Shown here one piece after another: positions 15,736-23,437 of a DNA stretch of 31,207 nt (position 1 is the stretch's first letter; each line of letters opens with the position of its first letter). The stretch lies in the NCBI GenBank assembly GCA_963713445.1, contig CAVQMB010000030.1, positions 1 to 31,207 of the forward strand, given 5' to 3'. Below the pieces are notes generated by a model. It was not told the origin of the DNA, ran no database searches, and saw only the letters and a list, made by a program, of their open reading frames with translations. The position numbers were made by a program, and so were the translations under genes. This stretch comes from CAVQMB01 sp963713445. GTDB lineage: Bacteria > Pseudomonadota > Gammaproteobacteria > Competibacterales > Competibacteraceae.

Positions 15736-17228
15736 CCTTTCGCTCCGATCAGCACACCGAGGGGCTGCAGTAACTGGTACAGCGGATCCGCCAGGAAGAA
15801 CAACAAGACACAGCCCAGCGCGGTGAGACATAGTGGGATTACGCAGGCGAGCGGTGCTTCCCGGATCCCGCCAGCGACTGGGTTATTGATTGCCGCTGTG
15901 GTTTCGGACGGGGGCAGCGGCAGAAAGAAACCGCGGGCCGCGATCGGAACGAGATAACCGATGCTAAGCAATGAGCTGATCAGCGGGACTGCGATGACGA
16001 TGTGCTGTTGGGCACTGGCTGCGCCCAGCAGCAGATACCACTTGCTCCAAAGGCCGCCGAACGGCGGCAAGCCGATGATGCTGAGAGATCCCAGCAGGAA
16101 GGCGGCGAAGGTGAACGGCATCACCCGGCCCAGTCCATTCAGTTGGCTGACCTCGGTCTTATGGGTGGCCGTATAGATTGCACCGGCGCAGAAGAACAAG
16201 GTGATCTTGGCGAACGCGTGCATGATGATTTGCAGCGCGCCACCGATGATGCCCAGCGGTGTGGCCAGGGCTGCACCCAGTACCACGTAAGCCAGCTGAC
16301 TGATAGTGGAGTAGGCCAGGCGAGCCTTAAGGTTATCCTTGGTCAGGGCGATCAGCGAGGCTGCCAGCACCGTAAATGAGGCTACCCACACCAGCCACCA
16401 GGTAGCCCCGGTGCGGGCTAGGAAGTCGATACCGAAGATGTAGATGCAGACTTTTAGGACCGTAAAGACGCCGGCCTTGACCACTGCCACGGCGTGCAGC
16501 AGCGCACTGACCGGTGTCGGCGCCACCATCGCCGATGGCAGCCAGCGATGGAACGGCATCAGCGCCGCCTTGCCGATGCCAAAGATGTAGAGGGCCAGCA
16601 GTCCGCCCACCGCCGGACCCGACAGTTTTCCCGCCAGCACGCCGCCCGGTGTGAACTTCAGGGTGCCGGCTATCACCCAGGTGGCAACGATAGCCAGGAG
16701 CAACAAGCCGATCGAGGTACCCAGGAGAATGCCCAGATAGATCCGACCCGAGCGCATGGCTTCGGCATCACCCTTGTGCGTGACGAGCGGATACGTCGAC
16801 AACGTCAGCAGTTCATAGAAGATGAACAGTGTAAAAAGGTTAGCGGCGAATGCCACCCCCATCGCACCGGCGATGGCGATGGCGAAACAGGTGTAGAAGC
16901 GGGTCTGGTGATGTTCCCGGTTGCTGCGCATGTAGCCGATCGAATAGACCGAATTGAGTGGCCACAGCAGTGCAGCGACCAGCGCAAACAGCATACCTAG
17001 CGGTTCGACCGCGAAGCTGATGCTGAAGCCGGGCATCAATTCGACCAGGGATAGCGCAGGACGGCCGCCGCTGGCGACTGTGGGAATCAGGCTGGCCACG
17101 CTGATCAGGAGTAACAGGCCCGTCACCAGGGTTATGCTCTCCCGCAGGTTGGGGCGCTGCCCGGACAGCGCGATGGCGCAGGCACCGACCAGTGGCAACG
17201 CCACCGCCAGCGCTATGGCGGCAGTCAC
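15732..17228 (-). CDS. NuoL/M/N-like (MrpD-type) antiporter subunit, second copy
   Basis: A 498-residue membrane protein of the proton-conducting transporter family with roughly 14 hydrophobic segments. Key residues are Glu139 (FIFYELLTLSTY), Lys220 (GIGKAALMPFHRWLPSAM), Lys251 (AVAVVKAGVF) and Lys341 (HAFAKITLFF). The motif PTPVSALLHAVAVVKAGVF is the classic signature of this family and resembles NuoL/NuoM and MrpA-type subunits more than the other two copies do. It starts at ATG overlapping the preceding D-like gene stop (ATGA) and ends in ATGA with the small 84-residue gene. It may take the place of the MrpA N-terminal pump domain, which is otherwise missing; that is an inference from gene content. 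Confidence 0.92.
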   Translation of the reverse strand: MTAAIALAVALPLVGACAIALSGQRPNLRESITLVTGLLLLISVASLIPTVASGGRPALSLVELMPGFSISFAVEPLGMLFALVAALLWPLNSVYSIGYMRSNREHHQTRFYTCFAIAIAGAMGVAFAANLFTLFIFYELLTLSTYPLVTHKGDAEAMRSGRIYLGILLGTSIGLLLLAIVATWVIAGTLKFTPGGVLAGKLSGPAVGGLLALYIFGIGKAALMPFHRWLPSAMVAPTPVSALLHAVAVVKAGVFTVLKVCIYIFGIDFLARTGATWWLVWVASFTVLAASLIALTKDNLKARLAYSTISQLAYVVLGAALATPLGIIGGALQIIMHAFAKITLFFCAGAIYTATHKTEVSQLNGLGRVMPFTFAAFLLGSLSIIGLPPFGGLWSKWYLLLGAASAQQHIVIAVPLISSLLSIGYLVPIAARGFFLPLPPSETTAAINNPVAGGIREAPLACVIPLCLTALGCVLLFFLADPLYQLLQPLGVLIGAKG

Positions 17229-18706
17229 GGGTTTGATCCCAAAAGATGCACGGCCGCCAGGCGTGCGGCGCCGGTCGTGAGCGAGGTGTCGATGCCGAAG
17301 AAAATATTGGCGCCGGCCAGCAACCAGGTCGGCAGCAGCATGGACAGCGGTGCTTCATGGACCTCGATGCCTTCCGCCGGGGGCCGGAAATAGGCTACTT
17401 CCACTACCCGCCAGATGTAGACCAGGGCCAGCAGAGAGGTTGTCAGGATCACAACGGCCACTGGCCACCAGCCGCGTTCAAGGGCGGCCTGTATGAGATA
17501 CCATTTGCTTATGAACCCGGCTGTAAACGGGACTCCGATCAGGCTCAATCCACCGATCACGAAGGCACCCATGGTCCAGGGCATGGTGCGGCCGAGACCG
17601 CTCATGGCATCGATACGCACCGAGCCGATCCGGTACATCACGCAGCCCAGTGCCAGGAATAATGTGCCCTTCATCAGCGCATGATTGAACAAGTGCAGGA
17701 TGCCCGCCGTCAGGCCGGTCACCGAGAAAAAGCTGATGCCGAGAATCATGTAGCCGATCTGGGCCACGCTGGAATAAGCCAGCAGCCGTTTTACGTTCTG
17801 CTGGAAGATGGCGATCGTGGACGCGCTGAAAGCGGCGATCAGCGCCAGCGGCAACAATATGTCATTGGCCCCCATGGTCGTGAAGGCAAAGTGGCCGCCA
17901 AAGACGGTGAAGAAGAACCGAAGCATCAGGTATATCGCCACCTTGGTCGCCGTCGAAGCGACGAATGCCGAGACCGTCGACGGGGCATAGGCATAGGCAT
18001 TCGGCAGCCAAAGGTGGAGCGGGAACAGCGCCAGCTTGAGGCTGAATCCGACAGTGAGAAAGGCGAAGGCAACCCGTACCGTGCGGTTACCTTCGACTGC
18101 TGGCAGTCGGGATGCAAGATCAGCCATGTTGAGCGTGCCGGTCATTGCGTACAGCATACCAATGCCGATCAAAATGAACGTGGCGCCGATGGTGCCCATG
18201 ATGAGGTACTGGTAGCTGGCCGTCAGCGCCCGCCGGTCACGACCCATCGCGATCAGGGCGTAGGTCGACAGCGAGGAGATCTCCAGGAACACGAATACGT
18301 TGAAGGCATCGCCCGTTGCGCTCATGCCCAGAAGGCCGGCCAGACACAGGCAGTAGGCGCTGAAGAACAGCGGTAGCTGACGCCGTGGGATCTCGCGGTT
18401 GACGCTGTCCCAGGCGTAGGCCATGACCACAGTGCCGAGACCGCTCACCATCACCAGCACAAAGGCATTGAGTACGTCGATTCGGTATTCGATACCCCAC
18501 GGTGGCCGCCAACCACCCATGGTATAACTGATGACCGTGCCATCCCATACCTGGGCCAGCAATGCGGCGGCGATCGCCAGCGCCGTGGCACTTGCACCCA
18601 GGGCCACCAGCCATGGGGCCCGGTTGCGCGGCAGCAGTGAGCAGACCGGCGCGGCCAGCAGTGGGATGATGACCTGTAGTACAGGCAATTGGGTGGCGAG
18701 ACTCAC
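17225..18706 (-). CDS. mnhD: MnhD/MrpD cation:proton antiporter subunit, first copy
   Basis: A 493-residue polytopic protein directly after mnhC, the position of MrpD in canonical operons. The proton-conducting transporter residues are Glu142 (VFLEISSLSTYALIA), Lys224 (FSLKLALFPLHLWLPNAY), Lys255 (TATKVAIYLML) and Lys346 (HALMKGTLFLALG). The GFISKWYLIQAALE segment near residue 400 is typical of MrpD. ATG overlaps the mnhC stop (ATGA), and its own stop overlaps the second D-like gene, so stoichiometric synthesis is likely. Assignment to MrpD rather than a NuoN-like subunit rests on position and overall resemblance. Confidence 0.92.
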   Translation of the reverse strand: MSLATQLPVLQVIIPLLAAPVCSLLPRNRAPWLVALGASATALAIAAALLAQVWDGTVISYTMGGWRPPWGIEYRIDVLNAFVLVMVSGLGTVVMAYAWDSVNREIPRRQLPLFFSAYCLCLAGLLGMSATGDAFNVFVFLEISSLSTYALIAMGRDRRALTASYQYLIMGTIGATFILIGIGMLYAMTGTLNMADLASRLPAVEGNRTVRVAFAFLTVGFSLKLALFPLHLWLPNAYAYAPSTVSAFVASTATKVAIYLMLRFFFTVFGGHFAFTTMGANDILLPLALIAAFSASTIAIFQQNVKRLLAYSSVAQIGYMILGISFFSVTGLTAGILHLFNHALMKGTLFLALGCVMYRIGSVRIDAMSGLGRTMPWTMGAFVIGGLSLIGVPFTAGFISKWYLIQAALERGWWPVAVVILTTSLLALVYIWRVVEVAYFRPPAEGIEVHEAPLSMLLPTWLLAGANIFFGIDTSLTTGAARLAAVHLLGSNP

Positions 18707-19056
18707 GCGGTCTCGTCCTGGCTGTGAATCTCGTCCTCCTCGATGGTACCGTAGGCCTCACGGATGCGTACCACCAGCGCCAGGCCCACCGCCAGGGTTG
18801 CGACACCGACCACGATGGCGGTCAGAATCAGTACCGCGGGTAGCGGGTTGGCGTAGCGTTCCAAGCCCCGGGCAAGGATCGGAGCCGTGCCGCCGTCGAC
18901 CTTGCCCAGACTGATGTAAAGCACAAACACCGAGGTCTGAAAGATGTTTAGGCCAATCAGTTTCTTAATGAGGTTGCCGGACGCGATGACCAGGTAAAAG
19001 CCGGCCATCATCAGCACCACAACCACCCAGTAGTTGTAATAGCCGACGATATCCAT
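18703..19056 (-). CDS. mnhC: MnhC/MrpC cation:proton antiporter subunit
   Basis: A 117-residue NuoK-like subunit with three transmembrane helices (about 8-27, 32-52 and 72-95). The family pattern is clear: GFYLVIASGNLIKKLIGLNIF, VFVLYISLGKVDGG and NPLPAVLILTAIVVGVA. The acidic C-terminal tail (TIEEDEIHSQDE) is cytoplasmic in relatives. It begins 4 bases after the mnhB stop and overlaps mnhD by ATGA. In Mrp complexes MrpC lies beside MrpD and helps form the membrane core. Confidence 0.93.
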   Translation of the reverse strand: MDIVGYYNYWVVVVLMMAGFYLVIASGNLIKKLIGLNIFQTSVFVLYISLGKVDGGTAPILARGLERYANPLPAVLILTAIVVGVATLAVGLALVVRIREAYGTIEEDEIHSQDETA

Positions 19057-19060
19057 ACAG

Positions 19061-19507
19061 TCAGGACTTTGTGCGCTTGTTGGCGGGCAGCCGGCGGATG
19101 CGGCTGGCGAAGCTGTAGAAAATCGCGAGCATGACTGAGCTTACGGTGATGGCGACGCCCAGCTCGATCAGCAGGATACCGAGCTCCTGGCCGTGGACCG
19201 GATCGTGTGCCAGCACGTTATAGTCGAGAAAGTTGCCGCCCAACAGTAAAGCGACCGCACCGACGCCGCCGTAAATCAGTACGCCTAGCGCGATACCGAC
19301 GCGCAACACGGCCGGCGGGACCGCCCTCCGGGCGCTATCGAGGTCGAATACCAGGGTGTACAGGATCAGCCCTGCGGCGATGATCACGCCTGCCTGGAAG
19401 CCGCCACCCGGACCGAAATCGCCATGGAACTGAACGTACAGCGCGAACAGCAGAATCAGCGGCAGTAGCAGCTTGGTTACGATTCGTAAGACAGTGTGCT
19501 GGGTCAT
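19061..19507 (-). CDS. mnhB: MnhB/MrpB cation:proton antiporter subunit
   Basis: A 148-residue membrane protein with the MnhB domain. The hallmark GDFGPGGGFQAGVIIAAGLI lies at about 29-48, followed by further helices and a conserved GxxxLxLGGNFLDYNVL region. In canonical operons a homologous domain is either the MrpB protein or fused to the MrpA C-terminus. The ATG overlaps the stop of the DUF4040 gene (ATGA). Four predicted helices and a short basic C-terminus (RRLPANKRTKS) are seen. The identification is secure. Confidence 0.93.
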   Translation of the reverse strand: MTQHTVLRIVTKLLLPLILLFALYVQFHGDFGPGGGFQAGVIIAAGLILYTLVFDLDSARRAVPPAVLRVGIALGVLIYGGVGAVALLLGGNFLDYNVLAHDPVHGQELGILLIELGVAITVSSVMLAIFYSFASRIRRLPANKRTKS

Positions 19508-20061
19508 TCGTCGTGCTCCTCGTCGTCCCCGTCAGCGTCGTCACCACGGCCGCCCAGCAACAGCAGCACACCGACCGCCGCCGTAAACACCACCACCGTC
19601 TCGCCGAGCGTGTCATAACCGCGGTAGCTTGCGAGGATCGCCGTCACCACGTTGGGCACGCCGGTCTGGGGCAGCGATTCGTTAAGATAATACGGCGCGA
19701 CGTGCGTCTGAGCGGGATTGTCCGGGCCGCCATAAGGAGGCATGTCGATGGTGCCATAGAGCAACGCGGCGCCGGTCACCAGGACGACGAGCAATGGCAG
19801 CGCCGGCTTGTGGTGCGACGGCTTTTCTTCGCGACCGGTCAGTGCCATGCTGCCGAGCAGGAACACGGTGGAGATACCGGCCCCGACCGCGGCTTCGGTA
19901 ATGGCAACGTCGACGGCATCCATGGTGACGAACAGGCCGGCCGACAGCAGGCTGTAGATAGCCACCAGCATGGCCACCGGAAACAGCCCACGCAAACGAA
20001 TGATCGCCAGTGCGGTCGTGACCATCAGAGCCAGCAGGAAAATATCGATCAGCGTATTTAT
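19504..20061 (-). CDS. DUF4040/MbhD-MbhE-like antiporter subunit (MrpA C-terminal equivalent), apparent ATA start
   Basis: This protein equals the C-terminal part of MrpA (MbhD- and MbhE-like domains). Signature: LLSAGLFVTMDAVDVAITEA then VGAGISTVFLLGSMALTG, with a second part PNVVTAILASYRGYDTLGETVVVFTAAVGVLLLL and an acidic tail (pieces of one chain). The first in-frame ATG is at 20025 and lacks a ribosome site. Reading upstream, 12 more codons (INTLIDIFLLAL) complete the expected first helix and reach ATA at 20061-20059, which overlaps the mnhG stop as ATAA, with GGGAG eight bases upstream. Most other junctions in this operon are ATGA overlaps, so the start is probably ATA, or an ATG altered by mutation or base error. 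From ATA the product is 185 residues; from ATG 173. Confidence 0.85.
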   Translation of the reverse strand: MNTLIDIFLLALMVTTALAIIRLRGLFPVAMLVAIYSLLSAGLFVTMDAVDVAITEAAVGAGISTVFLLGSMALTGREEKPSHHKPALPLLVVLVTGAALLYGTIDMPPYGGPDNPAQTHVAPYYLNESLPQTGVPNVVTAILASYRGYDTLGETVVVFTAAVGVLLLLGGRGDDADGDDEEHDE

Positions 20062-20372
20062 GGCGTGTTCTCCCGATCGTCGCCGAGCGGTTTGACGCCG
20101 TCGCTGAGGGCGGCCTTGGCGAGTGCATGACTGGCTGTGGGGCTGCAGATCAACAGAAGCAGCAGAATCAGTACCAGCTTGATTGTGACCTGGGTCAGGC
20201 CAGCCTGCAGCATGAGACCTGTCAGAATCAGCCCGGCGCCCGCGGTGTCAGTGACACCGGCGGCGTGCAGGCGGGTGAAGAAGTCCGGCAGCCGCAGCAT
20301 GCCGATACCCCCGACAATGGCGCAGAAGCCACCCAGTAGCAGCAACGCCCAGCTCAACAGATCGATCAGCAT
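20058..20372 (-). CDS. mnhG: MnhG/MrpG cation:proton antiporter subunit
   Basis: A 104-residue subunit with three helices (about 3-25, 38-58 and 60-78). The family motif GGIGMLRLPDFFTRLHAAGVTD is split here as GGIGMLRLPDFFTRLHAA then GVTDTAGAGLILTGLM, and is the standard MrpG signature. It overlaps the end of mnhF by 7 bases. Its stop TAA overlaps the putative ATA start of the next gene. The role is structural in the membrane complex; it binds no known cofactor. Confidence 0.94.
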   Translation of the reverse strand: MLIDLLSWALLLLGGFCAIVGGIGMLRLPDFFTRLHAAGVTDTAGAGLILTGLMLQAGLTQVTIKLVLILLLLLICSPTASHALAKAALSDGVKPLGDDRENTP

Positions 20373-20653
20373 GAGTCGTCCCCACTACGGCCACGGGCCC
20401 AGCCCAGTTCGCCGTAGCGAATGAATTTCAGAACCGCGATGACGCCGGTAAAGTTGATCAGGGCGTAAACGAGCGCGATGTCGAGGAATTCGGGGCGACC
20501 ATCGAGGAATCCGAGGACCGCTATGATCAGCACGGTCTTGGTCCCGAGTATGTTGGCCGCCAGGATGCGGTCGTAAGTGGTCGGCCCCAGCACCGCGCGG
20601 GCCATTGCCAGCGCCATGGTGATGAGAATGGCGATTGCCGCGGTGGCAAACAT
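20366..20653 (-). CDS. mnhF: MnhF/MrpF cation:proton antiporter subunit
   Basis: A 95-residue three-helix protein of the MrpF/PhaF family. The conserved core reads RAVLGPTTYDRILAANILGT followed by KTVLIIAVLGFL and a third helix (DIALVYALINFTGVIAVLKF), including the Asp of TYDR that is conserved in the family. The ATG shares one base with the mnhE stop (TGATG), and its end overlaps mnhG. MrpF is needed for antiport activity in studied complexes. Confidence 0.94.
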   Translation of the reverse strand: MFATAAIAILITMALAMARAVLGPTTYDRILAANILGTKTVLIIAVLGFLDGRPEFLDIALVYALINFTGVIAVLKFIRYGELGWARGRSGDDSC

Positions 20654-21126
20654 CAGACGTCCTCCAACCGGCGGACCCGGTAGTCCATCTCTCCGGCCAA
20701 CAGACCCTCGGCGGCAGCGTGCGTCAACGCATGGACCTCAATGATATCGTCGTGGACGCGTACGCTGACGGTGCCGGGGGTTAAGGTGATGGAATTGGCG
20801 TAGATGACGCGAGCGACGTCGCTGCGCTGGCTGACATGAACATCTATCATGCGCGGACTGACCGGCATCTCGCGGCTCAGGATCAGGCGGATTACGTCAC
20901 GATTGGCAAGGGCGATCTGCTTTATCAGCCAGGGCATATACAGCAGCGTGCGCAACACCATCCGCGGTGTAGGCAGATCGCTGTCGATGGTGCCCAGTCG
21001 CCGCACCAGCGCTACGACCAGTGCGCACGATGCCACGCCCAAGCCGAGCAACAGGGGCTTTTCCAGATACCCTGACAATGCCAGCCAGAGTACACCACAC
21101 GCGATGCTGACACCCAGCGTTCTCAC
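20653..21126 (-). CDS. mnhE: MnhE/MrpE cation:proton antiporter subunit
   Basis: A 157-residue subunit with an N-terminal membrane domain (two helices within about 5-45 and a segment near 60-80) and a soluble C-terminal domain. The signature YANSITLTPGTVSVRV at about 108-123 followed by IEVHAL and a C-terminal RRLEDV is typical of MrpE. The GTG start at 21126 is preceded by GGGAC; an ATG slightly upstream is in another frame that stops at once. This is the first gene of the operon, with a good promoter 57 bases upstream. Confidence 0.93.
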   Translation of the reverse strand: MRTLGVSIACGVLWLALSGYLEKPLLLGLGVASCALVVALVRRLGTIDSDLPTPRMVLRTLLYMPWLIKQIALANRDVIRLILSREMPVSPRMIDVHVSQRSDVARVIYANSITLTPGTVSVRVHDDIIEVHALTHAAAEGLLAGEMDYRVRRLEDV

Positions 21127-21182
21127 ACGAACCGTCCCATGGTTGTTGTTCGGGGTATACGTTGCGCCACAACATGCCGCTA

Positions 21183-21212
21183 ATCATATTGACGCGGTAG
21201 AGTCACGGTCAA
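21183..21212 (-). promoter_or_regulatory. Sigma70-like promoter of the mnhE operon
   Basis: Reading leftward, TTGACC (21212-21207) and TATGAT (21188-21183) are separated by 18 bases. This gives five of six matches at both hexamers. Transcription would start near 21176, leaving a leader of about 50 bases before the mnhE GTG at 21126. No other promoter is needed downstream, because all ten genes overlap or nearly touch. Confidence 0.6.
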
Positions 21213-21274
21213 CTGAACGGGTATGGTGCCGCGCTGCGATCAGCGATGCCGCAGCCTCGGATATCGGATAGTGC

Positions 21275-21320
21275 TTGACACCGGAAATCATTGCTTTACG
21301 GTGATGCGCCGACCGGTCGG
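21275..21320 (+). promoter_or_regulatory. Candidate permease promoter and 12-bp palindrome
   Basis: A perfect -35 TTGACA lies at 21275-21280. The best -10 at 16-base spacing is a poor TACGGT (21297-21302). Just downstream, CCGACCGGTCGG at 21309-21320 is a perfect 12-bp palindrome that could be an operator or chance GC symmetry. A second weak pair (TTGACG 21328-21333, TAGCGT 21351-21356) is closer to the gene. The 275-base divergent region therefore plausibly holds promoters both ways, but the rightward one is uncertain. Confidence 0.35.
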
Positions 21321-21401
21321 TACGGCATTGACGGCCTGCTGACCAATCCCTAGCGTATACAGGCCAATAAAGCCGCTAGTGGCCACCCTCGAACCATAAC
21401 G

Positions 21402-23141
21402 ATGAGTATCGCCATGCAACGGTTCTGCCGCCTCGCACTATTTTTAGCCTTGGCTTTCGGAGCGCTGCTGCAGGTGGCCATGGCGGCGTCGCCCGATTCG
21501 TCGGGCGGGAGCCAGGTTATAGTTGCCGGCACTATCATCAATCCGCAGGGCAAGGGCGTGAAAAACGCCACCCTGCAGTTTTACCTGAACGGGCAGCCGC
21601 TGGCGACCGATCACGAAGTGATTACCAGCGAGGAGGGGGTTTACGAAACCATTCTGCACCTGCCGCCCGGAGACTCCCCTCAGGGAACGCTGACGGTGCG
21701 GGTCGAACGTCCGTCCTATACGGCCGCTGGACCGACCGCGGTCTCCGAAGTGGTGGCTGACGGCACGACGGCGAGCGGCAGGCCACGGTTTCTGGCGCGG
21801 TTCGATCTTACCCTGCAGCGGGCGATATCCCCGGGACTATGGATCGCCGCCGCCGTATTGCTGACAGTCTACGCGTTTATTGCCTTCGAGATGTTGCACC
21901 GAACCCTGGCGGCTATGGTGGGTGCCTCGATCCTGCTGTTCGTTAGTTACACCCTGGGCACCTTCGATCCAGGCTATCGGATTCTCACCTTTGATACCGC
22001 CATGCGGGCCATCGACGAGAACGTCATTTTTCTATTGATGGCCATGATGATCATCGTAGGCGTCACTAAGCGCACTGGGGTGTTCCAGTGGATGGCCTAC
22101 AAGTCTTTCCAATTGGCCAGGGGCAATATCTTTCTGCTGGCCACGCTGCTCATGGTTATCACGGCTGTGACCTCCGCGTTCCTCGACAACGTGACCACGA
22201 TGCTGCTGATTATCCCGGTTACCGTCGAGATCGCCGTGGCACTGCGACTCAACCCGCTGGCTCTGCTACTGCCCGAGGTGTTTGCCTCCAATGTGGGTGG
22301 TACGGCCACTCTCATTGGCGATCCGCCCAATATCATGATCGGCTCGTTCGCCGGCCTGAGCTTCGTGCAGTTTGTCGAGCATCTCGCCTTGATCTGCACC
22401 ATCGGTCTGGCGGTAAGCGTGGTGTACTTTCTGATCTGGTACCGCGCTGGCTATCTGTCAGCCAAGGTGGATGACGTGCCTGCCATGATCGCCCGGTTGC
22501 GGGAGGAGTATCGGATCACAGATAAGACACTATTGGTGAAATCGGGCGTGGTGTTGCTTTTGACGGTCACCTTGTTTGTGTTCCACAGCGCCTTGCACAT
22601 GGAACCGAGCGTGGCGGCCATGGCCGGTGCGTCCCTGTTGCTGGTGATCAGCGGGGTCCATATCGTCGAGATGGTGGAGCAGGAAATTGAGTGGCCCACC
22701 CTGATTTTTTTCATGATGCTGTTCATTATCGTGGCGGGCGCCGAGCAGACCGGTCTGATTCAGATCGTGGCGAACGGTGTGCGGGCGGCGTCGGAGGGGT
22801 CCCCGGTGATAGCGGTTGTCCTGGTGCTATGGGTCTCGGCCATTTTTTCCGCAATCGTCGACAACATACCGTTTACGGCCACCATGCTGCCCATTGTCGC
22901 CTACCTGACTGACGTCGTTCCCGGCATCCACGGCGGCGTCCTGTGGTGGGCGCTGGCGTTGGGGGCATGTCTCGGGGGCAACGGCACACTGATCGGTGCC
23001 AGCGCGAACGTGGTTACCGCCGGAATGGCGGAAAAGGCGGGTTACCCGATTTCATTCATGACCTATATGCGCGTCGCCATGTTGCCGATGTTAATCACGG
23101 TAACGATCAGTATGGTGTGGCTACTCGCGTTCCAACTCTGA
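21402..23141 (+). CDS. ArsB/NhaD-type (SLC13, IT superfamily) permease with N-terminal extracytoplasmic domain
   Basis: A 579-residue transporter. A signal peptide ends near residue 28 (LLQVAMA-ASP). Residues about 38-136 form a beta-rich, carboxypeptidase-regulatory-like or Ig-like domain (VAGTIINPQGKGVKNATLQF), outside the membrane. From about 143 onward there are about 11-12 hydrophobic segments with the two-repeat IT superfamily pattern: FLDNVTTMLLIIPVTVEIA with GGTATLIGDPPNIMIG, and IVDNIPFTATMLPIV with GGNGTLIGASANVV. This resembles ArsB, NhaD and the P-protein group, so the substrate could be Na+/H+, an organic or inorganic anion, or arsenite. No arsenic genes are near; the Mrp and betaine neighbours favour an ion-homeostasis role (inference). 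Start ATG 21402 lacks a strong ribosome site; ATG 21414 is an alternative. Confidence 0.85.
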   Translation: MSIAMQRFCRLALFLALAFGALLQVAMAASPDSSGGSQVIVAGTIINPQGKGVKNATLQFYLNGQPLATDHEVITSEEGVYETILHLPPGDSPQGTLTVRVERPSYTAAGPTAVSEVVADGTTASGRPRFLARFDLTLQRAISPGLWIAAAVLLTVYAFIAFEMLHRTLAAMVGASILLFVSYTLGTFDPGYRILTFDTAMRAIDENVIFLLMAMMIIVGVTKRTGVFQWMAYKSFQLARGNIFLLATLLMVITAVTSAFLDNVTTMLLIIPVTVEIAVALRLNPLALLLPEVFASNVGGTATLIGDPPNIMIGSFAGLSFVQFVEHLALICTIGLAVSVVYFLIWYRAGYLSAKVDDVPAMIARLREEYRITDKTLLVKSGVVLLLTVTLFVFHSALHMEPSVAAMAGASLLLVISGVHIVEMVEQEIEWPTLIFFMMLFIIVAGAEQTGLIQIVANGVRAASEGSPVIAVVLVLWVSAIFSAIVDNIPFTATMLPIVAYLTDVVPGIHGGVLWWALALGACLGGNGTLIGASANVVTAGMAEKAGYPISFMTYMRVAMLPMLITVTISMVWLLAFQL

Positions 23142-23200
23142 CCCGGTTGCGCAGCGCGGTAATTACCCCGGGGCGGTGGTCCCCAATGCCGTGTTGCGCC

Positions 23201-23329
23201 CGAATGCTGTTGCATTCGCGATACATTCTGGTGTAGAGTCGCCACCATCGTGTAGTGAATCCTGTCCATTTGCGGTTATCCGACAGCGCGCCGAGTGAGG
23301 ATTGCGACCGGTCCGGGCTACCGTATCAA
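23201..23329 (+). promoter_or_regulatory. Region upstream of proV: inverted repeat and weak promoter candidate
   Basis: The 296-base gap 23142-23437 contains a 7-bp perfect stem with four-base loop (CGAATGC 23201-23207, GCATTCG 23212-23218) without a following T-run. A possible sigma70 site is TTGCGA (23302-23307), 16 bases, then TATCAA (23324-23329), four of six matches at each hexamer. This is the expected place for an osmotically controlled promoter of proVWX, but nothing here is strong. Confidence 0.3.
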
Positions 23330-23400
23330 TCAGCAAGACTGCTTCTTCGCGCCACGCAAACGGATGAACTTTTCGGGCTGGCACGCCTCTTTATTTCAGG

Positions 23401-23430
23401 TCATTCCGACAAACATGTCATTCCGACAAA
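23401..23430. repeat. 13-bp direct repeat just upstream of proV
   Basis: TCATTCCGACAAA occurs at 23401-23413 and again at 23418-23430, with CATG between them (17-base period). The second copy abuts the GGGAG ribosome site of proV. It could be a tandem binding site or a simple local duplication; the copies are identical. Confidence 0.75.
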
Positions 23431-23437
23431 GGGAGCC

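Noticed and set aside
17681..18376. 231-codon open frame antisense to mnhD
   Set aside because: Its translation is rich in Gln, Arg and His without hydrophobic or domain structure, as expected from the complement of a membrane-protein gene.
21402..23141. Calling the permease an arsenite pump (ArsB)
   Set aside because: No arsR, arsC or arsA is nearby, and the same fold includes NhaD and anion carriers; the substrate is left open.
23201..23218. Inverted repeat after the permease gene as a terminator
   Set aside because: The stem is only 7 bp and no T-run follows on the + strand.
23255..23437. Longer proV start at 23255
   Set aside because: The extra 61 residues do not look like a ProV N-terminus, and the region contains a repeat and promoter-like elements; ATG 23438 has a good ribosome site.
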